A stretch of DNA of 36,220 bases from Helicobacter sp. 13S00401-1 (GCF_002272925.1 NZ_MLAR01000014.1:1-36220), one strand, 5' to 3'. Shown: positions 1 to 9,400, counted from the first letter of the stretch. Notes: generated from the sequence alone by a model not told the origin. Numbers and translations are program-made.

Positions 1-356
1 GCTTATAACACTTAATATTTTTTTAGATTCTTTAATTATTTAATTTTTTTAGTTTTTAATTCTTCTTTCTTTTTTAATACTTTTTAGTATTTTAGTTATT
101 AACAAGCTTTGGGCTTTTTGGTTGTACCGTCTGGCTTTATTATGAAGATGAAAGTTAAAGCACTAAAATAAAAGTCAACACATGGATTGGTAAATATGTG
201 AAAATATGGCGCTACATTCCTTGTATGGATGGTGGTTTTTGTTTTCTTGCATAACAAGATAAAGACCACCACACTGTAAAGCGCTTAAAACTCATACCTT
301 ACATGCAACGAAGCTTAAGATAAGCTAAAATAAAGCAGCCCCTAAAAGGATTTAAC
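1..356. other. Non-coding leader with a multi-layer hairpin
   Basis: I see no gene here. The first 110 bases are a T-rich tract with a small hairpin (AATACT/AGTATT near 85-103). Around 208-289 three inverted-repeat layers are nested: GCGCTAC against GTAaAGCGC on the outside, TGGTGGT (230-236) against ACCACCA (265-271), and TTCTTG against CAAGA inside. This could be an RNA structure or a relic terminator at the prophage edge. A ribosome binding site (AAAAGGA) precedes the gene at 357. Confidence 0.35.
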
Positions 357-1058
357 ATGAAATACATACTAGCCTTTCTTATAAGTCTTTCTCTTGCAAG
401 CTTTACTTTGGGTGTGAGTGAAGAGATAGTCATTAAGCATAGCTATAAAGACATATACACACAAGAAAAAAGTAGCTATGAAGATATAGATAATATAAGA
501 AAAAACATACTCCCACTAAAGAGCCCTACCAAAAAACCTAAGCCTAATGTAGAAAATATAGCCTTTTATAAAGCAAAGATGACACTATTAAATAACTACG
601 ATCAAAAACCTTTAACTAAGCTTTTAAGCCAAAAGATAGCCGCCTACCTAAAAGCTAATAAGATAAAAGATTTGAAAGGCTTTAAAGCCTGTGCTAGATT
701 TAATATATTTAATAAGCTTTATGATGATGACAAAACTCTTACTATAGACTTTTTGCTAGATAACTGTAAGTTTGATGATGAAAGCAATCTCTTAGCTTAT
801 CAAAATATAGATGCCTTTAAAGAGTTTATCGCTCTAAGCAAAGAAAAACTCCCTAGCAGTAAGAATATAACCTTAAGTGGGGTTAATGTAGATAGGCAAG
901 GCGTCCTAACTATAGCTCTATTAAGAAAGGGGGAGTGTTCTAAAAAGTTTCCTAACGCTTGTAAAGATGCCTTTGTAAAAAAGTTTGACAGTGGGAGTAT
1001 GGTGTTTTCGTATAGGGGTAATATCATGGGTGTTGGTGTACCAAATGGGACTTACTAA
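357..1058 (+). CDS. Exported hypothetical protein, prophage-edge cargo
   Basis: This is a 233-residue protein I do not recognise. Residues 1-20 form a signal peptide (Lys at position 3, a hydrophobic core, then a small-residue region before SEE), so it is probably secreted or periplasmic. The mature part is Lys-rich and mostly hydrophilic, with three or four cysteines in the second half (near KACARF, NCKF, GECSK and NACKD) that could form disulfides outside the cytoplasm. The ATG follows an AAAAGGA ribosome site by about 7 nt. The stop is immediately followed by a GTG-started terminase-like fragment, so it sits at the edge of the prophage remnant. It may be phage cargo or a host gene beside the insertion; function unknown. 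Confidence 0.7.
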   Translation: MKYILAFLISLSLASFTLGVSEEIVIKHSYKDIYTQEKSSYEDIDNIRKNILPLKSPTKKPKPNVENIAFYKAKMTLLNNYDQKPLTKLLSQKIAAYLKANKIKDLKGFKACARFNIFNKLYDDDKTLTIDFLLDNCKFDDESNLLAYQNIDAFKEFIALSKEKLPSSKNITLSGVNVDRQGVLTIALLRKGECSKKFPNACKDAFVKKFDSGSMVFSYRGNIMGVGVPNGTY

Positions 1059-1169
1059 GTGTTAGTTAACACAAAAACACTAGCTAACTTGCTAAGTCTT
1101 ACTGATAGGCATGTATATAATCTTGAAAAAGCTGGTGTGTTAGTGATGGTGCTTTTTTACAAAAACTAG
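1059..1169 (+). pseudogene. Nu1-like phage terminase small subunit, N-terminal fragment
   Basis: A GTG start directly after the previous stop opens a 36-codon frame whose first ~27 residues read like the winged-helix N-terminus of Nu1-type small terminases (VNTKTLANLL, then a T/S-D-R-H-V-Y-N-L-E-K-A-G-V turn-helix). Similarity stops at about 1135-1142. Beyond that the frame runs out of phase through a tail-gene fragment and ends at 1167-1169. I read this as a deletion junction that removed the rest of the terminase gene and most of a phage morphogenesis region. Assignment to Nu1 rests on the short motif only. Confidence 0.5.
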
Positions 1170-1642
1170 CTAAAGAGCTAGATGCTAGTTTTTCTATTAA
1201 AAATGACACACTTATATTTTTAGATAGAGATAAAAGTTTTGATAGACCTAGCTTTAAAGCTAAAGCTAGCGAGCTTAGCTCCCTAGCGATAGAGTATGTT
1301 GATAAGGTAGTTTATAAAAGTGCAAAGGCTAGCTTTTTAGACTTACAAACAGGAGAAGATAAAAGCGTAAGCTTAGGAGAGGGAGTACCTACTTTAGTTA
1401 GAAACTATGCTTTAAGTGGTAAGGGACTAAATGCAAGTGATGCTTTAAAGAAACTTACAAGTGAGTTCACTTTGGCTAATGCTAGAAAGATAAAGGGCTC
1501 TCTAACAGGTCTAGGTTTAGTTATGTTTGCTGGGGGATTTTTAGAGCTAGAACTAAGAGGCAAAACTACTCGCCACCTTTTAACTAAAGTAAGCCATACC
1601 TTAGATTCTAACTCTTGGCAAGTAAAAGCAGAGTTTGAATAG
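1142..1642 (+). pseudogene. gpD-like phage tail protein (late control D family), C-terminal fragment
   Basis: An open frame of 166 codons runs to the TAG at 1640-1642 but has no start near its 5' end, so it is a 5'-truncated gene. The sequence fits the C-terminal part of P2 gpD/VgrG-like baseplate hub proteins: S-L-G-E-G-V-P-T-L-V-R, then A-L-K-K-L-T-S-E-F, and a final segment in which a GKTTRHLL helix leads into HTLDSNSWQVKAEFE, the usual gpD ending. It begins exactly where the terminase fragment loses similarity, in a different frame, so the two pieces were joined by deletion. Two more copies of its 3' end lie at 1841-1900 and, inverted, at 5133-5230. Confidence 0.65.
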
Positions 1643-1667
1643 CTTTAACCTTTTTAAGTCTTCATTC

Positions 1668-1831
1668 CTATTTGCCAAGATAGATGTTAGTTAGTTTTGT
1701 AATTTTATCTAGGTCTTTAGTGTTTTGTTTAACTTCTTTTAAAAGCTCTCTAGCTGGCATGGCTTCTAGCTTTTTTATCCTCTCTTCTTTTTCTTGTTTT
1801 TTCTTTTTTTATCTTCAAGAAAAAAAACCAT
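1668..1831 (-). pseudogene. Small Lys/Glu-rich coiled-coil protein, frameshifted remnant
   Basis: On the minus strand a frame from ATG 1829-1831 reads M-V-F-F-L-E-D-K-K and then breaks in an A-rich run. The next frame continues as a charged coiled coil (KKQEKEERIKKLEAMPAREL) ending LTNIYLGK at TAG 1668-1670. The span is 164 nt, one base short of a whole number of codons, as expected for a single lost base in the A-run. It is probably one of the small prophage proteins that flank the tape-measure gene here. Coding status is inferred from residue pattern only. Confidence 0.35.
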
Positions 1832-1840
1832 GAAGCCACT

Positions 1841-1900
1841 CCACTAACCAAAGTAAGCTTAGATTCTAACTCTTTGTAAGTAAAAGCAGAGTTTGAATAA
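1841..1900 (+). repeat. Degraded second copy of the gpD 3' end
   Basis: These 60 bases repeat the last ~65 bases of the gpD fragment (compare 1580-1642) with a deletion after the AAAGTAAGC motif, a TGG-to-TTG change that destroys a Trp codon, and TAA in place of TAG as final stop. Direct orientation relative to the first copy. Confidence 0.75.
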
Positions 1901-1962
1901 AAAAAGATCTTGCTTTTTGTTTTAGTTTTTTATTAGAATGGAAAGAAAAAGGAGATATATAA

Positions 1963-2289
1963 ATGCTTATGTTTTTACTTACTGTTATAGTTGCTATTGC
2001 TATGCTTGTAGTAGCTTTTATTGTTATAGGCTTTTTTATTGGCATAATGTATCTTCCAATAAACCCTTACAAACCTGAAAAGATAACATATCCTAAGCCC
2101 ACTAAGAAGCCAAAAAGAGTAAGAGCTGAACTAACCTTTAAAGGAGAGTTTATACAAATGAAAAAAGAGTGGAAAGAAGCAAATCAAGACTGGAGAGATA
2201 CACCTCTTATAGGAAAAATAATACATGTAATTGCTGTATCTTTTATTTTATTTTGTGTCTTTGGTTTTATCTATTATCTTTTTACATAA
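1963..2289 (+). CDS. Small two-helix membrane protein of the prophage remnant
   Basis: A 108-residue protein with a long hydrophobic segment at residues 2-30, a basic/Pro-rich stretch (PKPTKKPKR, about 45-53), an amphipathic central region containing KKEWKEANQDWRDTPLIGK, and a second membrane helix at about 87-107. The same layout, including the W-x-x-x-x-x-W followed by a short loop and G-K/R-I-I before the last helix, appears in the opposite-strand gene at 4688-4981 and the broken one at 5496-5761, so the three form a local paralogous set. It is preceded by GGAGATATATAA at the ATG and a possible -10 (TAGAAT) near 1934. It may be a phage lysis- or exclusion-type membrane protein; function unknown. 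Confidence 0.6.
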   Translation: MLMFLLTVIVAIAMLVVAFIVIGFFIGIMYLPINPYKPEKITYPKPTKKPKRVRAELTFKGEFIQMKKEWKEANQDWRDTPLIGKIIHVIAVSFILFCVFGFIYYLFT

Positions 2290-2367
2290 GGCTAGCCTTA
2301 TGTAAAACGCAACGAAAATGTTTTAAATACATATAATAAGTCATTATTCCATCTTAAAGGTTACATA

Positions 2368-4695
2368 ATGGCTTATACTCTAAAGATAGATGCTGATATA
2401 AACGCACTTACAAAAACTTTTAAAAGACTTCAAAGACAAGGTGAAACCTTAGGTAGTTCTATCTCTAAGTCTTTAACTTCTAATCTTGAAAAGTCCATGA
2501 GCTCATATACACTTTTAAACCAAAAACTAAAGCCTAAGCTTGATGCTGGACAGTCTTTGCCTTTCTTAAGTAAAAAGCTAGATTCTATGGCAGTAAAAAT
2601 TAAAGATGCAACTCACACCAAACTAAGACTAGACACCCAAGAAGCCTTTAAATCCATCCTAGATATGAAGTATGAAATAGCAGGCGTAGTGGCTGGTTTT
2701 ATAGCTGGAGTAAAAAAGCCTATAAGTGTGGCAATGGACTTTGAAAGTAGCTTTTCTAATATAAAAAAAGTAGTAGATTTTGATAGTAATAAAGAGCTTA
2801 AAGCCTTTCAAGGAAAGATTTGGGAGCTAACTAAAAGTATACCCCTAGCTGCCAAAGATTTAACAGATATAGTAGCAAGTGGTGGACAGTTAGGACTAGA
2901 TAAAAACTTACTTATCCCTTTTACTGAAACTGTAGCTAAGATGTCTACTGCCTTTGATCTAGGTACTAAAGAAGCAGGGGATAATATAGCAAAACTTATG
3001 AATAACTTTAACATAGGTATAACCGAAGTAACTAAGCTAGGAGATGCAATTAACTATCTAGGTAATACTACAGCAGGAGCCCCAAAAGAGATAGTAGATA
3101 CTCTAGGCAGGATAGCAGGGGTTGCTAAAACTATGAGGGTAACAGAGCTTCAAGCTACAGCTCTTGCTGGAGCATTCGCTAATATGAAAGTACCTAGTGA
3201 TCAAGCAGGAACTGCTATAAATAAGATATTTACCACTTTAGGAGGACTAGCAAGTGGTAATGTCACTGGCAGCGTAAAACAAGCACTTAGTGCTATAAAC
3301 TTAAGCGTAGAAGATGTTAATGAAGGTATGAAAACTAATCCTTTTGAAACTATAAGAAATGTTTTAAAATCCATATCAAAACTACCTAAAAGCCAACAAA
3401 TAGGTGTCTTAAAAAACTTTTTTGGCGAAGAAGCAGCTCCTAAAATTGCTCTTATTACTTCTAACGTAGAAACCCTAGATAAGATAGTAAACGACTTAGC
3501 TAATGAAGGAAACTATACAGGTTCTATGCAAAAAGAGTTTGAAGCAGTCTCAGCTACTACTGCTAACTCATTACAGCTAATGCGTAATGCTTTTGCAAGA
3601 GTAGGTAATGCAATAGGTACTACTTTACTACCTATAATAAGTGGTGTATCTAAGCTAATAGCGACTATGGCTAATGGCTTTGGTGCACTTTTAGAATCTA
3701 TCCCTCCAGTAAGATATGCAGTAGTTGGTTTAGGCGCAGCATTCTTAGGGTTTAAAACTTATGCATTAGCCGCAAAACTTTCTAGTTTTGCTTTAGAATC
3801 TGCACTTCACCCCCTAAAGTTTGCACTACTTAAGATACTACCTGCTTCATATGTAGCAAGTGGCGGGCTTAACTTACTAAGTGCACAAACTTATAAAACT
3901 GCGTTAAGAACTTTATTTTTAACTAAGGTGTTAACTCCTTTAAACTTAGGTTTTAAAGTGCTAAAAATCACTCTAAAGAGTATTTTTATAAGCCCTTTAG
4001 TTTTTGGTTTTAAAGCACTAGGTTCTGTATTTTTAATGTTAAGAAATCCCGTAAAACTTTTAAGTGTAGCTTTAAAGGTCCTTAAATTTTCTTTTTTAGG
4101 CCTTTTAGCAGCTACTGGGATAGGTTTAATAATAGCTGGTGTATCTTTAGTAATTTTTAGCGCGTGGGAGCCTTTAAAAAGCTTTTTTGGTGGATTTTGG
4201 GAGGGCTTTAAAGAGGGCTTAGCACCTATAATCCCAGCTATTGACCTATTATGGAGTGCTATCAAGATGCCTTTTACTCTCTTAGGGACCTTGATAGATT
4301 ATATAAGCACAAAACTAGGCTATGCAAACGATGGTTTAGAAGGTATAGCAGGGACTGGCAAAAGAGTAGGTTTTATAATAGGTAAGGCTTTAAATACCTT
4401 TGTAGTAACTCCCATAAACTGGGCTATACAAAAAATAAGTGAACTTCTAGATAGTTTGCAAGCAGTTTATAACTATACAGCCTCCTCTTGGATTGGCAAG
4501 AAACTAGGACTTGAAGCAAACCCAAGTATCTCTAATAACATAGGAGATAAAGCTATGGAATCTACTGCTGGCTTAAAAACTAACGTTGCAAATAACACTA
4601 CCAATATAACTAATGCAAACACTATTAACATCCCTACTACTGCAAGCCCCTTAGAAGTAGTAAGGGTGGCTAGCTCTTATGCTAACCTCATGTAA
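2368..4695 (+). CDS. Phage tail tape measure protein (TP901 type)
   Basis: A 775-residue protein that sets tail length and occupies the tail tube lumen in long-tailed phages. The TP901 core lies at about residues 115-370: an AMDFESSFSNIKKVV opening, the A-S-G-G-Q-L-G-L segment, a Gly/Ala-rich helical stretch with KVPSDQAGTAI, and FGEEAAPKIALI. Several hydrophobic segments follow between about 420 and 640, typical of tape measures. The C-terminus is Asn/Thr-rich and ends with ASPLEVVRVASSYANLM. The frame is intact, though the neighbouring phage genes are broken. Its last 8 bases overlap the convergent gene at 4688. A near-identical copy of its 3' end lies downstream at 5299-5490. I see no tube, sheath or complete baseplate genes, so no functional tail is encoded in this window. 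Confidence 0.88.
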   Translation: MAYTLKIDADINALTKTFKRLQRQGETLGSSISKSLTSNLEKSMSSYTLLNQKLKPKLDAGQSLPFLSKKLDSMAVKIKDATHTKLRLDTQEAFKSILDMKYEIAGVVAGFIAGVKKPISVAMDFESSFSNIKKVVDFDSNKELKAFQGKIWELTKSIPLAAKDLTDIVASGGQLGLDKNLLIPFTETVAKMSTAFDLGTKEAGDNIAKLMNNFNIGITEVTKLGDAINYLGNTTAGAPKEIVDTLGRIAGVAKTMRVTELQATALAGAFANMKVPSDQAGTAINKIFTTLGGLASGNVTGSVKQALSAINLSVEDVNEGMKTNPFETIRNVLKSISKLPKSQQIGVLKNFFGEEAAPKIALITSNVETLDKIVNDLANEGNYTGSMQKEFEAVSATTANSLQLMRNAFARVGNAIGTTLLPIISGVSKLIATMANGFGALLESIPPVRYAVVGLGAAFLGFKTYALAAKLSSFALESALHPLKFALLKILPASYVASGGLNLLSAQTYKTALRTLFLTKVLTPLNLGFKVLKITLKSIFISPLVFGFKALGSVFLMLRNPVKLLSVALKVLKFSFLGLLAATGIGLIIAGVSLVIFSAWEPLKSFFGGFWEGFKEGLAPIIPAIDLLWSAIKMPFTLLGTLIDYISTKLGYANDGLEGIAGTGKRVGFIIGKALNTFVVTPINWAIQKISELLDSLQAVYNYTASSWIGKKLGLEANPSISNNIGDKAMESTAGLKTNVANNTTNITNANTINIPTTASPLEVVRVASSYANLM

Positions 4696-4981
4696 AGATT
4701 CGTATTAGAAAATATATGATGATACCTATTAAACAAAGCTGTATTATAGTGCCTATTATTCTCCCTGTATGTGTTTTTATACCTATACGTTCCCACTCTT
4801 TTATCCACTCTTGCTTTGATTTTGCAAGCTCTTCTCTGGAAGTTAGTTTTACTTGAGCGGTATTAGTATCTTGTTCTAGTGTCTCTTGTGCTTTTTGTGT
4901 TATTTTTAAAAAAATCTTTTTTAAAAGCGATAGTGTTAATCCTATAGTCATGACAAATACAATAAAAACTAGCTCAACCAT
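4688..4981 (-). CDS. Small two-helix membrane protein, paralogue of the gene at 1963
   Basis: A 97-residue protein convergent with the tape-measure gene. There is one hydrophobic helix at residues 1-25 (VELVFIVFVMTIGLTLSLL), a hydrophilic middle with KSKQEWIKEWERIGI (about 54-68) and a second helix at about 76-96. The W-rich middle and the T-G-R-I-I-G entry to the last helix mirror the gene at 1963-2289. Its orientation, opposite to the tape measure, suggests a separately transcribed accessory gene of the prophage. An AGGAGTGAAGTT ribosome site precedes the ATG. Function unknown. Confidence 0.55.
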   Translation of the reverse strand: MVELVFIVFVMTIGLTLSLLKKIFLKITQKAQETLEQDTNTAQVKLTSREELAKSKQEWIKEWERIGIKTHTGRIIGTIIQLCLIGIIIYFLIRIFT

Positions 4982-5132
4982 AACTTCACTCCTTTAAAAA
5001 ATTTTAAAAATATATCAAAACCTAAAGCATCTAGCAAGACTACAAGTATTATACATAAGATAATTTTTGTGTGAGAATAGGATGGAGATGTATTTTGTAG
5101 TCTTTCTCATACTTACATTAAAAGGTTAAAAG

Positions 5133-5230
5133 CTATTCAAACTCTGCTTTTACTTGCCAAGAGTTAGAATCTAAGGTATGGCTTACTTTGGTTAAAAGAT
5201 GGCGTTTTAGATAGTATTTAATGCAATGGT
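5133..5230 (-). pseudogene. Inverted third copy of the gpD 3' end
   Basis: Read on the minus strand, this segment encodes K-R-H-L-L-T-K-V-S followed by the same HTLDSNSWQVKAEFE tail as the fragment at 1142-1642, ending at TAG 5133-5135. The last ~65 bases before the stop match the first copy with only a few substitutions, and similarity runs a few bases past the stop. Upstream the sequence diverges (residues like TPNHCIKYYL), so it may come from a second gpD allele rather than a simple duplication. The 1.6-5.2 kb interval is therefore bracketed by inverted repeats of about 70 bp. Confidence 0.65.
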
Positions 5231-5298
5231 TTGGCGTAATTGTAGTTTTGTAGGAGTTTAGGTTTTTAATCTAGCTTATGTTAAAATGAATGAAATAA

Positions 5299-5490
5299 GA
5301 TAGCTCTAGATGTAAGATAGGACTAGATGAAAGTAAGGATATAGGCAAAGAAGCCTTAAACCAAACTATAAGCTCTAAAACTTCTAATCATGTGAACACT
5401 ACCAATATAACTAATGCAAACACTATTAATATCCCTACTACTGCAAGCCCCTTAGAAGTAGTAAGGGTGGCTAGCTCTATGCTAATTTAA
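5299..5490 (+). pseudogene. Second tape-measure C-terminus fragment
   Basis: An open frame ending at TAA 5488-5490 matches the 3' end of the tape-measure gene. The final ~90 bases (from the N-T-T-N-I-T-N-A-N codons on) are almost identical to 4600-4690. The preceding ~100 bases are clearly diverged (GLDESKDIGKEALNQTISS against the GLEANPSISNNIGDKAMES region). Near the stop one base of the TCTTATGCT sequence is missing, so the last codons read SSMLI rather than SSYANLM. This is what remains of a second tape-measure allele whose tail was homogenised with, or copied from, the first. Confidence 0.7.
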
Positions 5491-5495
5491 TGTAA

Positions 5496-5761
5496 TTAAA
5501 AAGCTATAAGCAATACTAACATTATAATTATGATACCCCAACAGGTAATGCCAAATATAATCTTACCTCTTTTAGTGCGTATGCCTAAGATCTCAAATTG
5601 ATGATCTCTTTTTTCTTTAGGAGACATCTTTTTGTATCTTTGCTTTTCTAAAAGACTTTTACTATACCAATCATTTAGCGCTTCTTCAGAAGGTGGGTTT
5701 TTTCTATAGAGTGAAAAAGTCCTGCAAGTCCACTAGTAAGTAATGGTAATATCCAGCCCAT
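5496..5761 (-). pseudogene. Frameshifted small membrane protein, third member of the local family
   Basis: The ATG at 5759-5761, after an AGGAGAG ribosome site, opens MGWILPLLTSGLAGL, then the frame is lost in the T-rich stretch near 5710. The next frame runs NPPSEEALNDWYSKSL, a basic region with KKMSPKEKRDHQFEILGIRT, and a final membrane helix ending IIIIMLVLLIAF at TAA 5496-5498. The span is 266 nt, one short of a whole number of codons, so a single-base deletion explains it. The G-I-R-T-K-R-G-K-I-I motif before the last helix corresponds to G-I-K-T-H-T-G-R-I-I in the protein at 4688-4981. Confidence 0.6.
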
Positions 5762-6405
5762 TATCTCTCCTTATTGATACTTTTTCTATGATAGCACACA
5801 TTATCTTTAGCTTAGTTTTTTAAGTTTTTATCTTTACTAACGTTTCTAACTTATATCTAAAAACACTGCAAGAAAGTTAGAATATACAAAAGATTGGGAT
5901 ATATTTTTAAATGATTACAGATTAAGTGTAGAACCTTAGAGCATAAGCATATACATAATTTTTAATCAGTCAAACGGACTATATACGGACTATCTCCTTT
6001 TTAAAGCCTTCCAAAGATCCACTAAAAAGTTTTTTCCGGCAATCAAGGAAAGAGAGGTCTACGCCTGATTTGTCTCTAGTAAAAATAGTGCAAGCTTGCA
6101 CTATTGTAAACCTTGTTTTATGAACTTTATCAGCACTAAGCGGGGGTGAGAATGCCTTTGGCTTAAAAATTATAATTATTGAAAACTTCATTGCTTCTAA
6201 ATAAATGTTCATTAAATACCATGTTTTGGCACTTATTGCTTATTTGCTATTTACTGCTGTATCTATTAACTGGCTAGTATTTATTGGCTTAAGCTTTTTT
6301 TGAGCATGTGTGAGTAAAAAATCTTTATAAGAGCAGGAGTTGACTTAGTAAGTGGCATGAGATATGTTTGTAAAATATGTGCAAAGCTAATAACTAAGGA
6401 TAATA
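5762..6405. other. Intergenic region between prophage remnant and SIR2 gene
   Basis: I see no convincing gene in these 640 bases. There is an 11-bp tandem repeat around 5974-5993 (ACGGACTAT twice), a 22-bp perfect palindrome at 6084-6105, and a 77-codon minus-strand frame at 5979-6212 that has no clear coding character. The last 100 bases should contain the promoter of the SIR2 gene, whose ATG follows an AAGGATAAT ribosome site. Confidence 0.5.
6084..6105. promoter_or_regulatory. 22-bp perfect palindrome, candidate operator
   Basis: Each half is AATAGTGCAAG followed directly by its exact reverse complement, with the centre at an AAGCTT. There is no T-tract on either side, so it does not look like a terminator. 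A loopless palindrome of this size suits a dimeric helix-turn-helix repressor. It lies about 300 bp upstream of the SIR2 gene. It might instead be a relic of phage control DNA. Confidence 0.45.
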
Positions 6406-9400
6406 ATGTGCTACGAAATAAAAGATATCCCAGAGTTGCCAGATGTGCTAAAAGAGGCGGCAAATAATAGAAAGCTTGCTGTATTTGTAGGGGCTGGTAT
6501 CTCGAGATTTATTGGCTGTAGTGGTTGGAGGGAACTAGCTGATAATCTTTTGAAGAGATGTTGCAAAGAAGGTTTGATAAACTATTTTGAACAACACATG
6601 CTTGCAAAAGATAGTGATATAAAAAAGATCATCACTATATGCAATGCGTTACTGAGCAAGAAGAAATGTATATTTATGGATGAGATAAAAAGGTCTTTAA
6701 ATGATGATGTTGTTAATCAATATATTTCTAAAACTTTAGATTCTAATAAGCTTGGTGAGTATGAAAGAGACAGGCAAGTTTATAAAGATATATTTAGTCT
6801 TGGTGCAGTTTTTGTTACTACTAATGTAGATAGACATATAGATACTATGTTTGAAAAAAGCAATATATTCTATAAGCAAGAAGACTTTAGACCTATTTTG
6901 AGTGATAAGAATTTCATGAATCAAAATAGACTATATAAGATACATGGAAGCATAGTAGATGAAGATAGTTTAGTGCTTGATGTAATTCAATATAAAGAAA
7001 GATATGCAGATGATGGTGTCATTCAGTTTTTGCAATCTTTATTTCAAAACTATCATGTTTTGTTTTTGGGATATGGGTTAGGAGAGTTTGAGTTATTAAA
7101 CCATATCGTTAAAACTGATAGCGATAACGAAAAACATTTTTATCTTAATGGTTATTTTACTAGTGAAAAAAGATTATGTGGGATTGAGCAAGAATATTTT
7201 TCAAAATTAGGCATAACACTTATTCCATATAGTAAAGATAATATTGGATATGTACAGCAAAAAGCTATTTTAGAAAAATGGGCTAATGATATCAAACTAG
7301 AAACATATACCATAGATAATATTTTTACTGATATAGATGATGCATTAGAGAAGCAAGAGGCTAGTAAGATAGATAGTGTAATCCAAAGAATGCAAAATGA
7401 TGTGGAGTATAAAACATATTTTTTTAAAAAAGCACCCTCATATAAAAATCTAGATTTATGGCTTAAACCTTTGTTTGATAAAGGTTTTTTTGATGCTGCA
7501 AATAACTCTAAACCTATAGAAGATGCAAACTATAAAGGTTCTTTTATCTATCCATATTGGGATATGTTAGATTTTTTAGATGCTTTGTCCTTGCAAAATA
7601 TTAGTAATCCCAAAGATGAAGTTACAGATATGTTGCTATACATAATAGATTCTATTATCGATAAAGATAATGTTAGTCGTGTAAGCAACAATAGAACAGA
7701 TGAGATGATTATTAAGATACTTTTTAATCTACCCCATACAAAAATTACTTTGGCGCATATGGACTTTATACATAGGGTTTTAAAAGATTGTATCTCACTA
7801 AGACGTGAGCTTGGGAGAATTGTACTTTCCGTATTAACTAAGCATAATATGAAAAAACATTTATTAGTGTTTCTAAAAACTCTATTTGATTATAGGATTT
7901 CAAGTGATGCTTCGTCTAAGAAAAAAGCATTCAAAATTGGAGGCAATGACTTAGATCTTATCTTGGAAGGATATTCTAGCTCTATTGCAAAGATAGTTGG
8001 GGTAGATGGAGTAGATGTAATAGCCTCTATTATGGAACAGATGATAAGAGAAGATATGTGGGCGTTTAATGTTTCTCGAGTTGTGGCTGTGGAAATTAAT
8101 TCTGAACATATGATGTGCGATAAGTTTGAGTATAGATTTGTTTTGTTTTTAAGGGACTTGCTTGAGAATCTTTGCACTGATAAGCTTATAAAATCTATTA
8201 AAAAACTATTAAAGAAAAAAGATAGTATTTTTCAACGAGTTGCTATTTATAGCATTGATAAAAAATATGATGAGTTAAAAGATATATTTTGGAGCTGGCT
8301 TGATAGTTATAAAGATTTTGACAACAAAGAAGAGTTAGCTACGTTACTAAAACATGAACTCTATAAACTTTTAGAAAACAATAAAAATAAGTTTAGTAAA
8401 GAAGAGAAAGCAAAAGTTATTGAATGGGTGGAGAGATTAGACTATACGTCTATTTATTTAAGCGGAGAGGAACCAGCAAAGATAAACGCCTACTATAAAA
8501 AAGAATGGCTGCTAAGCCTTAAGTCAGTTAGTGGTGAGGCAGAAAAATTATACAGAAAGTATGATTCTATCAGCCCTGAAAAGATTGAACACCCTGGCTA
8601 TGATGCAATGTTTTATAGTTATGATCAATCAGAAGATTCAGATCTCATATCAGATTATATATTTGATAAGTCAGTAGAAGAAATAGTTTTTGCAATAAGA
8701 GATTTTGACCCCTCACAAATAGAGCAGAGCGATACGATGTTTTTTAAGCACACAACTAAAGAAAGAAATGCTGCTAAGTTATCAAAATATATAGCTAAGA
8801 ATCCAAATAAATACGCGCTATCTATTGATAGTTTTGTAGATATTGATTGGATGTACAAATATTATTTATTGTGTGGTTTGAAAAATGCATGGAGTAAAGG
8901 TAAAGAGTTTGATTGGGGAAAAGTATTTGACTTTTTATTACAAACGTTAGATGACAACTTTTTTAAATTGCAAGATAGGGATGCGTTACGTTTTAGAAAA
9001 CTAGTTGCAGATTTAATAAAAACTGGTATGAAAGATGATGCTAATGCTTTTAATAAGAAGTATTTGTTGGAGGCAAAAGAAGTTTTATTTAGATTGTTGA
9101 AGCATCCAGTAGATGTCGATAAAGAGCTAAGTGTTAGCGCAGGTTTTATGGAAAATATGCTTAATTCTATAAATGGTATGGTCTTATGTGCACTTATAAG
9201 CTATGCGCTGCGATATGGAAAGCTTCATAGTGACCAAGAGGTTAAGTGGGAAGATGATATAGAAGAGTTTTTTACTAAGGAACTTAAAAAAGATACAGAA
9301 TATACAAGATTAGTTATTTGTGTTTTAAGTATACACTTGGAGGATTTAATATTCCTAGATAGAAAGTGGTTGCATGATAACTTTAATAAGATATTTCCAA

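Noticed and set aside
5979-6212. 77-codon minus-strand frame upstream of the SIR2 gene
   Set aside because: No ribosome site, no recognisable pattern, and it runs through the tandem repeat and the perfect palindrome; more likely non-coding.
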